Source: Candidatus Thiodiazotropha taylori (lineage in GTDB: Bacteria; Pseudomonadota; Gammaproteobacteria; Chromatiales; Chromatiaceae). From it: 6,677 bases of DNA. Within the stretch, counting starts at the first letter, position 1. Each line of letters opens with the position of its first letter. The translations under genes and the position numbers were made by a program. The stretch covers positions 1 through 6,677 of the forward strand of contig JAHRHW010000248.1 of the NCBI GenBank assembly GCA_019100305.1, in the 5' to 3' direction. Positions 1 through 5,188 of this stretch are shown in pieces. The notes beneath the pieces are model-generated. The model ran no database searches. It was not told the origin of the DNA and was given only the letters and a program-made list of their open reading frames with translations.

Positions 1-262
1 CCGACAGCTGTTGATCGATGATCCGCTCGAAATCCCGGCACTTGCTGACCGGTTTGCGGTTTTCACCAATCGCCCCATGCAGCAGTCCGCTCGGCTGACT
101 CTCCGCCTGAATGGAAGCAAGCTCCACGATGTTCAGACCAAACCCGGATTTCTCTGCCAGCTGCTGCAAACCGCTGATGATGTTGTTGCCCACGGATTGG
201 TGACCAAAAAACACACGCGCTTTTTGCACTGTTTGCAGATCGGTTATCAATTGCTCTGACAT
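1..262 (-). CDS. Hypothetical protein, N-terminal part (GHQSVG motif), cut by the left window edge
   Basis: The minus strand is open from an ATG at 260-262 to the left edge, giving about 87 residues that begin MSEQLITDLQTVQKARVFFG. The clearest feature is RVFFGHQSVGNNIISGL at about residues 15-31, a hydrophobic strand followed by His-Gln-Ser-Val-Gly and a helix. This resembles the start of some poorly described SGNH-hydrolase-like proteins, but the catalytic region lies outside the window, so no function is assigned. No signal peptide or membrane segment is visible in this part. A second in-frame ATG at 272-274 would add four residues (MESY). I prefer 262 because a GGA lies about 7 bases upstream, while 274 has no Shine-Dalgarno-like sequence at normal distance. 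It lies 134 bases downstream of the DAHP synthase stop, on the same strand, and may be co-transcribed or use its own promoter. Confidence 0.6.
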   Translation of the reverse strand, partial: MSEQLITDLQTVQKARVFFGHQSVGNNIISGLQQLAEKSGFGLNIVELASIQAESQPSGLLHGAIGENRKPVSKCRDFERIIDQQLS

Positions 263-361
263 ATAGCTTTCCATGGATAGTAGTCGATCACTCCGGCGAC
301 TCGCGGAATCTTCTACTTGGTTTGTCTGGATCCCCGTATACAACGGCAGAATTAAAGAATT

Positions 362-390
362 ATTTAAATGGTGGACAGGATGTGGATCAA
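362..390 (-). promoter_or_regulatory. Candidate sigma-70 promoter upstream of the leftmost gene
   Basis: Reading the minus strand, TTGATC (385-390) is followed after 17 bases by TTAAAT (362-367). Each hexamer matches the sigma-70 consensus at 4 of 6 positions with ideal spacing. It sits just after the DAHP synthase stop codon in an AT-rich patch and about 100 bases upstream of the start at 262. This is a weak, pattern-based call; the downstream gene could equally be read through from aroF. Confidence 0.25.
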
Positions 391-396
391 CGGATC

Positions 397-1479
397 CTAT
401 AGCTGCGCATAAGCGTCCCGCAGCAACTGTTCCGTGGTCTGCCAATCGATACAGGCATCCGTCACCGATACCCCGTACTGCAGGTCAGCGAGGTCCTCAG
501 GAATATTCTGACGACCGGCATTCAGGTGGCTCTCAAGCATCGCCCCCAGAATCATCGACTGCCCTGCCCCCTTCTCTCTGGCCCGAACAATCTGATTGAT
601 CAGATCACTCCAGACCACCACCTGACGCATATGGTCTTTTCGGCTGTTGGCATGTGAACAGTCCACCATCAATCGAGGCGTCAATCCGGCATCCTCTAAT
701 GCTGATGCGACACGCACCACCTCGGACTCATCGTAGTTCTCCCCCTGGCTGCCGCCACGCAGAATCAGGTGGGTATCCCGATTGCCGGTCGTGGCAACGA
801 TGGAGGTCTCTCCCGCCTCATTGATACCAAGGAAGGTATGTGGATTGGCCGCCGATAGCATGGCATCGATCGCCACCCGGGTATTGCCGTCGGTGGAGTT
901 CTTGAATCCAACCGGCGTGGAGAGTCCGGAGGCCATTTGCCGATGGGTCTGACTCTCGGTTGTACGGGCACCGATCGCCACCCAGGCCAGAAGATCACCG
1001 ATATACTGGGGCGTAAAGGGCTCCAGGATTTCACTCGCCGTGGCCAGTCCGAGCTGGTTGATATCCAGCAGCAGCTGTCTGGCCAGGCGTAAACCTCTTG
1101 CCATATCGAATGATCCATTCATCTCCGGATCATTGATCAGCCCTTTCCAGCCGATGGTGGTGCGGGGTTTCTCGAAATAGACCCGCATCACGATCACCAT
1201 CCGGTCACTGAGACTATCAGCAACGGGTTTCAACCGATGTGCATACGCCATTGCCGCTTCAGGATCGTGTATCGAGCAGGGTCCGACGATCACCAAAGGT
1301 CGTTGATCCACTCCGCTCAGAATCTGATGTATCGCCTGCCTCGCCCTGATCACATGATCATAGACCTGGGCATTGACAGGCATCGCTTCGAGTAGCTCAG
1401 AGGGTCTTATCAGTGGCTGAACACTGGAGACTCTCAGATCCGATACCCGTTGCAGTTCGTCCGTTTGTTGTTCGCTCAT
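397..1479 (-). CDS. aroF: Class I 3-deoxy-7-phosphoheptulonate (DAHP) synthase, AroF-like
   Basis: This enzyme condenses phosphoenolpyruvate with erythrose 4-phosphate to DAHP, the first committed step of the shikimate pathway, in the cytoplasm. The 360 residues match the AroF/AroG/AroH family (348-356 in E. coli) end to end. Hallmarks are GPCSIHDP (66-73), MRVYFEKPRTTIGWKG (98-113), GARTTESQTHRQMASG (170-185), GFKNSTDG (191-198) and DCSHANS (273-279). The expected metal ligands are Cys68, His276, Glu316 and Asp341. Gly218, in FLGINEAG, matches the glycine of tyrosine-sensitive enzymes (E. coli AroF, yeast Aro4) rather than the serine of phenylalanine-sensitive AroG. GVSVTDACI also resembles AroF, while HANS is AroG-like. 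Tyrosine inhibition is therefore an inference. The ATG at 1477-1479 has no close Shine-Dalgarno; AAGGAG lies 23 bases upstream. A MITE-like element starts 29 bases upstream of the start. Confidence 0.95.
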   Translation of the reverse strand: MSEQQTDELQRVSDLRVSSVQPLIRPSELLEAMPVNAQVYDHVIRARQAIHQILSGVDQRPLVIVGPCSIHDPEAAMAYAHRLKPVADSLSDRMVIVMRVYFEKPRTTIGWKGLINDPEMNGSFDMARGLRLARQLLLDINQLGLATASEILEPFTPQYIGDLLAWVAIGARTTESQTHRQMASGLSTPVGFKNSTDGNTRVAIDAMLSAANPHTFLGINEAGETSIVATTGNRDTHLILRGGSQGENYDESEVVRVASALEDAGLTPRLMVDCSHANSRKDHMRQVVVWSDLINQIVRAREKGAGQSMILGAMLESHLNAGRQNIPEDLADLQYGVSVTDACIDWQTTEQLLRDAYAQL

Positions 1480-1493
1480 ATCGATCTGCCCAC
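1476..1493 (-). CDS. Possible 5-codon leader overlapping the aroF start
   Basis: A GTG at 1491-1493 lies 9 bases after AAGGAG, and the frame reads five codons (GTG GGC AGA TCG ATA) before TGA at 1476-1478. That stop overlaps the aroF ATG as ATGA. The spacing is ideal for initiation at this GTG, whereas the aroF ATG lacks a ribosome-binding site at normal distance, so ribosomes could terminate and restart on aroF. The five codons hold no aromatic residue, so an attenuation leader that senses tyrosine or phenylalanine is not supported. Such a short frame can arise by chance. Confidence 0.2.
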   Translation of the reverse strand: MGRSI

Positions 1494-1502
1494 GCTTGTT
1501 AT

Positions 1503-1508
1503 CTCCTT
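1503..1508 (-). promoter_or_regulatory. AAGGAG Shine-Dalgarno sequence upstream of aroF
   Basis: The minus strand reads AAGGAG here, the best ribosome-binding site near aroF. It is 23 bases from the annotated ATG but 9 bases from a GTG that opens a 5-codon frame ending in ATGA. Its first A is the last base of the adjacent inverted-repeat element, so the site straddles the insertion boundary. Confidence 0.4.
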
Positions 1509-1658
1509 AGGGCCTGTTAACACTAATCCAATGCGCCCTGTTGCGCCCAGCGGCGTTATCATTCGCTCATGTAGAATGACTACACGACGCTCATTCTGCC
1601 TTGCTGGACACAAAAACAGACCCAGCAGGGCGTATTGGATTCGTGTTAACAGGCCCTA
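1508..1658. mobile_element. MITE-like inverted-repeat element (151 bp)
   Basis: The left arm (1508-1543) and the reverse complement of the right arm (1623-1658) match at 33 of 36 positions, both beginning TAGGGCCTGTTAACAC. Inside them CCAGC (1547-1551) pairs with GCTGG (1603-1607). At the centre CATGTAG (1568-1574) and CTACACG (1580-1586) form a 7-bp stem with one G-T type mismatch around a 5-base loop. There is no transposase or credible coding frame. The ends are TA...TA, compatible with a TA target duplication as made by IS630/Tc1-mariner-type transposases, but TA is self-complementary, so this cannot be told from the repeat itself. No longer target duplication is seen. It lies between the lyase and aroF genes, and an RNA copy would fold into a long hairpin just ahead of aroF. 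It could also be a genome-wide palindromic repeat of another kind. Confidence 0.75.
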
Positions 1659-1696
1659 GATCAAGCCAATCGAGTGATCAACCCGGCGACTGGGAA

Positions 1697-1715
1697 TGTC
1701 GTTTTCATCACGACA
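1697..1715 (-). other. Short stem-loop after the lyase stop codon
   Basis: TGTCGT (1697-1702) and ACGACA (1710-1715) form a perfect 6-bp stem with a 7-base loop, two bases past the lyase stop codon (1718-1720). No U-rich run follows on the minus strand, so it is not a typical intrinsic terminator. It may be a 3'-end stabilising hairpin or chance. Confidence 0.25.
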
Positions 1716-1717
1716 CA

Positions 1718-3124
1718 TCAGTCGATGGCCAACTCGATCGCCCCCCTCTCCCTTGGCCCTTTGATCAGTGCCTCTGCCCTTTCATGAAGATAGACCTCAA
1801 TCGCCGTGTAGCCATTGGCCATCAGCTGATTGGCTGATTCTCGATCTGGATCCAGTCCTTTCTGCTGTTCCCATTGGTCCGGCATACCATCTCCATCCCG
1901 GTCCTGCGGTTTTTTCTGTTGGCCCATTCCCGAGAGAAACCAATCATCATCCGGTTCGGCCGGTCCGCCTCTGCGCCAACTGCCGGTGCCTGTGATCACT
2001 TCACGAACGGTGCGCCGGGTGACTCTGTCCCGAGGAAATGAGCCGGCCAGGGCGAGCACCTTCAGATAAGCCGTTACTGCATCATCCGTTTGGACAGTCG
2101 CGACTGGAAATTCGTTCTCCTGCAGCTCACCCTCGCGGCTGACTCCGATATGAAACGAGGAAAAAAAACCCACATCACCGGGCCGATTGACCGGTCCGAA
2201 ATCCGCCAGGTGATTTCCCTTCAGGAAGTACCTACCCCGATCACTGAACTCAAACAGCTGAATGCGTTCACTGTTGGGCCCCCGCTTGTAATAGTTCTCA
2301 ATCAGGTTGATACCGGCCGCCGGTTTGTGTCCATCGTGACCCAATCCCTGCTTGAAGTTGTAGATCACATTGTTTCTGAAATCCGCCGGCTTGTTTTCCA
2401 CATAGGGTGAGATGGATGGATTTCTTCTTGAGTTGTGAGCGAACAGATTGTGGTGGATTGAAATATTGCCGCTCAGCGGGTAGGCGCTGAGCAAGGCAAA
2501 GTTATGGGCCTCGCCTTTGCTGTGGCCGGTCGGGTCGGACTCTTCCAGGGTACACCACTGGACGGTCACTTCAGATGAGTGAATGATATCGATCAGTTCA
2601 TCATTTCCCCAGGCCAGCGAGAGGTGGTCAAGGATGATCCGTTCCGACTTCGGCAGTTGAATCACATCGCCGGTGTGGCCGCGGACCGGTTTCTGTCGGA
2701 TGCGAAGAAACCGGATCACGATATCGTGCAACCGCTGTCCGTTCTGAGGCCGGGCAACGATCCTTCCGACCAGCGTGATGCCGGGACTCGGCGCACTCTC
2801 ACCCGCAATGGTGATGTTCGGATGTTTGATCTGCAGATCCCCCCGGATCACACCCGCCACATCAAATACCACAATCCTTGGCCCGGATACCGACGCGGCC
2901 GCCTGCAGACTGCCTGGCCCATCGGCATTCAGATTGGTTACCCGGATCACTTTTCCATGCCGGCCACCGACCGACACCGCGCCGAAACCTTCAGCCCCGG
3001 GAAAAGCGGGCAGCGACTCGGAAGCCTCACCAAACCAAGAAGTCAACAACAGCAGAACAAACAGGGGCAGAACAAATCCGCTGCTGCATCGTGTTTCATG
3101 GAAGTTTCGGTATCTCGTATTCAT
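1718..3124 (-). CDS. Secreted polysaccharide lyase family 1 (pectate-lyase-like) with C-terminal calcium-binding motif
   Basis: The product has 468 residues. It starts with an export signal: Arg/His-containing n-region, hydrophobic stretch at 18-31, likely cleavage near GEA-SES (about residue 35). The mature protein opens with FPGAEGFGAVSVGGR (41-55) and VTNLNADGPGSLQAA (62-76), then VVFDVAGVI, typical of family 1 lyase parallel beta-helices, which cleave pectate or similar uronates by beta-elimination with calcium. LDHLSLAWGNDE (165-176) and HHNLFAHNSRRNP (224-236) are conserved core segments, and the arginines at 233-234 sit where the catalytic arginine is expected. The C-terminus has DRDGDGMPDQWE (408-419), an acidic calcium-binding loop, then GYTAIEVYLHE (438-448), as in many secreted relatives. 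Its ATG overlaps the ybaK stop (ATGA), and no good Shine-Dalgarno precedes it, suggesting translational coupling. The true substrate (pectate, another uronate or host glycan) is unknown. Confidence 0.88.
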   Translation of the reverse strand: MNTRYRNFHETRCSSGFVLPLFVLLLLTSWFGEASESLPAFPGAEGFGAVSVGGRHGKVIRVTNLNADGPGSLQAAASVSGPRIVVFDVAGVIRGDLQIKHPNITIAGESAPSPGITLVGRIVARPQNGQRLHDIVIRFLRIRQKPVRGHTGDVIQLPKSERIILDHLSLAWGNDELIDIIHSSEVTVQWCTLEESDPTGHSKGEAHNFALLSAYPLSGNISIHHNLFAHNSRRNPSISPYVENKPADFRNNVIYNFKQGLGHDGHKPAAGINLIENYYKRGPNSERIQLFEFSDRGRYFLKGNHLADFGPVNRPGDVGFFSSFHIGVSREGELQENEFPVATVQTDDAVTAYLKVLALAGSFPRDRVTRRTVREVITGTGSWRRGGPAEPDDDWFLSGMGQQKKPQDRDGDGMPDQWEQQKGLDPDRESANQLMANGYTAIEVYLHERAEALIKGPRERGAIELAID

Positions 3125-3588
3125 TTTGTGATCGCTGCCATGGTGGCATCCAGCAGGTTCGCCAGATCTTCGGGATTCAACTCGATCTCAAGCCCCCGCT
3201 TACCGGCACTGACATAGATGGTAGCGGAGTGCGTCGCCGAACGATCGATGACTGTCGGCAGCTTTCGTTTCTGCCCCAGGGGGCTGACCCCTCCCAATAC
3301 ATAACCACTGCTGCGCTCCACCGCGCGGGCTTCGGCCATGGCCAGCTTCTTCACCTTCAGGACTTTGGCCAAAGCCTTCAGATCCAGTTTTGCTGAAACC
3401 GGTAATACACCAACCGCAAGCCCACCACCATCGATTGAGACCACCAGGGTTTTGAAGACCCGCTCCGCCGGCAGTCCAAGTTTCTCCGCGGCTTCCATCC
3501 CATAGGAGTCATGTTGAGGATCATGCTGGTAGCTGTGTGTCTGGTAGGTTATGCCGGCCTGTTTGGCCATTTTTACCGCCGGTGTCAT
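3121..3588 (-). CDS. ybaK: Cys-tRNA(Pro)/Cys-tRNA(Cys) deacylase YbaK
   Basis: YbaK is a cytoplasmic trans-editing factor that hydrolyses Cys-tRNA(Pro) made in error by prolyl-tRNA synthetase. The 155 residues match the family length (159 in E. coli) and align throughout: VFKTLVV with the key Lys46, LPVSAKLDLKALAK (62-75), SGYVLGGVSPLGQKRKLP (94-111) and IYVSAGKRGLEIEL near the C-terminus. The frame stays open further upstream to about 3777, but that extension runs antiparallel-free over the preceding gene's coding sequence and is cysteine/glycine-rich without homology, so I start at the ATG at 3586-3588. This start has GAGGGG (3595-3600) 6 bases upstream and overlaps the stop of the PqiA-like gene as ATGA. 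The downstream lyase ATG overlaps its own stop the same way. Function is well supported; the gene's place in this operon is unusual. Confidence 0.95.
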   Translation of the reverse strand: MTPAVKMAKQAGITYQTHSYQHDPQHDSYGMEAAEKLGLPAERVFKTLVVSIDGGGLAVGVLPVSAKLDLKALAKVLKVKKLAMAEARAVERSSGYVLGGVSPLGQKRKLPTVIDRSATHSATIYVSAGKRGLEIELNPEDLANLLDATMAAITK

Positions 3589-4097
3589 TGCTGGCCCCTC
3601 TCGAAATAGACAACGACCTGATGGGTGATATACATAATCAGTAGCACAGCAGCGCCAAACAGATAGAGTCCGCTGTGTATCTCCACCTCTGCCACCACGC
3701 CCAGCTTGACAGTGACAATCATCACTGCCACCACCATCACATCGAGCATCGCCCAGCGGCCAAAATCGTGCATCCATTTAAGCCAGCGCTGAAAATGGGC
3801 TGAGCCAATCTGCCGACTGCGTAACAGCAGGAACAGAAATACCAGCTTGAACAGGGGTAGCAAAACACTGAACAGGCCAACCGCAACAAACAGAAACCAC
3901 TGGTCCCGCTTGTAGAGCTCCACCACACCGGAGATCACCGAAAAGGAGTTGGCGATCAACAGAAACTTGGTCAGGGTCAGCATCGGCAGCCAGAGACCGG
4001 CGATCAGCAATCCGCTGCTCAGCAGCAATAGCAGCATCAACCGACGGGCTGCCGACAAAGGAATTTCCATTGCTTGTGGTTCTGTTCCAACCTGCAT
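3585..4097 (-). CDS. Single-domain PqiA-like inner-membrane protein
   Basis: The 170-residue product has about four membrane segments: residues 20-39, 67-92, 115-133 and 143-164. The segment HDFGRWAMLDVMVVAV (110-125) followed by KLG (131-133) is the signature of the paraquat-inducible protein A domain, and LPLFKLVFLFLLL (80-92) fits too. E. coli PqiA carries two such domains plus cysteine-rich zinc ribbons and works with the MCE protein PqiB in envelope lipid transport. Here there is one domain, no CxxC ribbon and no MCE gene in the window, so a role in lipid transport is only inference. The start is uncertain: ATG 4095-4097 is chosen (GGG 8 bases upstream), but GTG 4134-4136 and ATG 4068-4070 are possible, the last placing the first membrane helix close to the N-terminus. 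Its stop overlaps the ybaK ATG by 4 bp. Confidence 0.82.
   Translation of the reverse strand: MQVGTEPQAMEIPLSAARRLMLLLLLSSGLLIAGLWLPMLTLTKFLLIANSFSVISGVVELYKRDQWFLFVAVGLFSVLLPLFKLVFLFLLLRSRQIGSAHFQRWLKWMHDFGRWAMLDVMVVAVMIVTVKLGVVAEVEIHSGLYLFGAAVLLIMYITHQVVVYFERGQQ
3595..3600 (-). promoter_or_regulatory. Ribosome-binding site of ybaK
   Basis: GAGGGG on the minus strand lies 6 bases before the ATG at 3586-3588 and inside the end of the PqiA-like gene. It decides the ybaK start in favour of this ATG over the longer open frame. Confidence 0.6.
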
Positions 4098-4191
4098 TGT
4101 TTTAACCCGGGCCTGATATCGCCCTTTCGATGGCACCAGGCCGGGCGTTCACTCAGGCTCAAGATCGATCCATCAAGAGATCGCTGATGCG

Positions 4192-4641
4192 CTATTGATA
4201 GGTTTGACCCTGATGTTTGATCCAGCCTCCTTCGTGTCGCCCCTGAGGATCGTGATGAGTCCAGTGCACCACACCGCCCTTCTCATTCCACTCATACACA
4301 CCATGAATCTGTACACGATCTCCTGGCTTGAGGTTCTTCACCCGTGGCGCAAGATCGATGTTATGGGCGACCAACAGGGTACGCCCGGACTCGACGTTGA
4401 CGATAAAGCGCTGATGTCGGCTACCCTCGCGATCGTCGGACAACACCCGCTTCACCCGACCCTCGAGAGTCAGTTGCAGATCTGTGGCACGATTGCGAAA
4501 AGCCTGCTCAATCTGATCCTGGGATCCGCCCCGCTGCGACTCGACAGTGGCCGTCGTATCATGCTCACCGGGTGACCACAAACCAAAATAGGCCGCTACC
4601 AGCAAGATTAACAGTAGAGCAATATTCTTCAGTTGAGACAC
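4192..4641 (-). CDS. DUF3465 family protein, membrane-anchored or exported
   Basis: The 149-residue product starts with a short basic n-region and a hydrophobic segment (5-22), so it is exported or anchored in the inner membrane with the rest in the periplasm. The remainder is a compact domain with the DUF3465 hallmarks: GSRHQRFIV (73-81), LLVAHNIDLAPR (89-100), LKPGDRVQIHGVYEWN (104-119) and KGGVVHWTHHDPQGRH (121-136). The GDxV turn and beta-rich pattern suggest an OB-fold-like barrel, which is inference. The many conserved His/Asp/Trp residues could bind metal or nucleic acid, but no activity is known to me. The start codon is GTG at 4639-4641 with only a weak GGA about 8 bases upstream; no alternative ATG fits the signal segment. 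It follows hspQ by 59 bases on the same strand and precedes the PqiA-like gene by 55-95 bases. Confidence 0.85.
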   Translation of the reverse strand: MSQLKNIALLLILLVAAYFGLWSPGEHDTTATVESQRGGSQDQIEQAFRNRATDLQLTLEGRVKRVLSDDREGSRHQRFIVNVESGRTLLVAHNIDLAPRVKNLKPGDRVQIHGVYEWNEKGGVVHWTHHDPQGRHEGGWIKHQGQTYQ

Positions 4642-4700
4642 AACGGATATCCGGGTTCGAGTGGTTTTGATCGGGCTTGAAAACGGCTCGTAAGGAAGCT

Positions 4701-5087
4701 TCAGTTCATCGGTTCGCCACTGACGTAGCGACCACCTTCAAAGGCTGTAAAAAAAGCGTTCAGTTGGGGATGCTCAATCGGTTCCATTTCCAGGTCATGG
4801 GTCAGATTTCGCTCTGCCACATAGGTCTCATCACTGGAGTTGTGCACCAACACCCGATACCAGGGCTGATCCTTCGGTGGTCTCGATTTGGCCACCTGTT
4901 CATACCATTCGTCGGAGAGCATGAAAACAGGATCGATATCCACCACCACGCCCCGGTAGCTGAAGAGGCGGTGATGCACCAGATCCCCCACACCGAATTT
5001 AGCCTGACCGGTCTGAATTTCAGAGTTTGACAAGAGTGGCTCCCATGATTGTTGTCTTGTATTTGTATCGATGCAGTTGCACTTCAT
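4701..5087 (-). CDS. hspQ: Heat shock protein HspQ (YccV family)
   Basis: HspQ is a small cytoplasmic hemimethylated-DNA-binding-like protein; in enterobacteria it stimulates Lon proteolysis and affects DnaA stability. The core KFGVGDLVHHRLFSYRG then VVVDIDPVFMLSDEWY, QPWYRVLVHN and TYVAERNL aligns with the E. coli protein (105 residues). From the ATG at 5085-5087 the product is 128 residues, with about 28 unmatched residues before the core. A TTG at 5031-5033, preceded by GGGAG (5040-5044) at 6 bases, would give 110 residues, nearer the usual length. I keep the ATG because of the start codon and an AGG close upstream, but the TTG is a real alternative. It is transcribed divergently from the DUF3581 gene. 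No sigma-32-type promoter (CTTGAA with CCCCAT) was seen upstream, so heat induction is not supported by the sequence. Confidence 0.9.
   Translation of the reverse strand: MKCNCIDTNTRQQSWEPLLSNSEIQTGQAKFGVGDLVHHRLFSYRGVVVDIDPVFMLSDEWYEQVAKSRPPKDQPWYRVLVHNSSDETYVAERNLTHDLEMEPIEHPQLNAFFTAFEGGRYVSGEPMN
5040..5044 (-). promoter_or_regulatory. Alternative hspQ ribosome-binding site
   Basis: GGGAG on the minus strand stands 6 bases ahead of TTG 5031-5033. Starting there gives a 110-residue HspQ beginning MSNSEIQTGQAKFGVG, close to the family length. It is better spaced than the AGGT before the upstream ATG. Confidence 0.3.
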
Positions 5088-5188
5088 ATTACCTAGAAAT
5101 CCAACCCCGGGCCATCACGGGCCTGCCGGTGGATTGTTACAACTGTGTTATGATCGCCCACAATTTTGTTTTAGGGCATCGTTAGACC
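5088..5188. promoter_or_regulatory. Divergent intergenic region between hspQ and the DUF3581 gene
   Basis: These 101 bases must hold both promoters. On the plus strand TGTTATGAT (5146-5154) is a good extended -10 element (TGnTATGAT), about 30 bases before the DUF3581 start; no convincing -35 lies 17 bases upstream. On the minus strand TTGTGG and TGTAAC with 16-base spacing form a weak candidate for hspQ. TTGT-T-ACAA (5134-5142) is a perfect short palindrome that touches both candidate promoters and could be an operator, though nine bases can occur by chance. Confidence 0.4.
5146..5154 (+). promoter_or_regulatory. Extended -10 promoter element for the DUF3581 gene
   Basis: TGTTATGAT matches TGnTATAAT at all but one base. 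It places transcription start around 5160, leaving a leader of roughly 28 bases before the ATG at 5189. No good -35 is present, which is usual for extended -10 promoters. Confidence 0.4.

Noticed and set aside
765..1118. A 117-codon minus-strand frame inside aroF
   Set aside because: It is a shifted frame of the DAHP synthase gene with Trp/Arg/Pro-rich, low-complexity translation and no family match.
1477..1479. Similar N-termini (MSEQ...LQ) of aroF and the leftmost gene, considered as a duplicated start region
   Set aside because: The similarity ends within about ten residues and the nucleotide context differs, so chance is the simpler explanation.
1450..1659. Small plus-strand frames through the inverted-repeat element
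   Set aside because: They follow from the palindromic element and the aroF 5' end, with no ribosome-binding site and no transposase-like motif.
2579..3217. A 212-codon open frame on the plus strand opposite the lyase gene
   Set aside because: It lies wholly opposite well-supported lyase and ybaK coding sequence, shows no recognisable domain, and is explained by the GC-rich codon pattern of the real genes.
3589..3777. An upstream extension of the ybaK frame
   Set aside because: It overlaps the PqiA-like gene, is rich in Cys and Gly with no homology, and the ATG at 3588 has a good ribosome-binding site and matches the family length.
4483..4500. TGGCACGATTGC considered as a sigma-54 promoter
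   Set aside because: GGCAC and TTGC are 2 bases apart instead of the required 5, and the match is inside the DUF3465 coding sequence.
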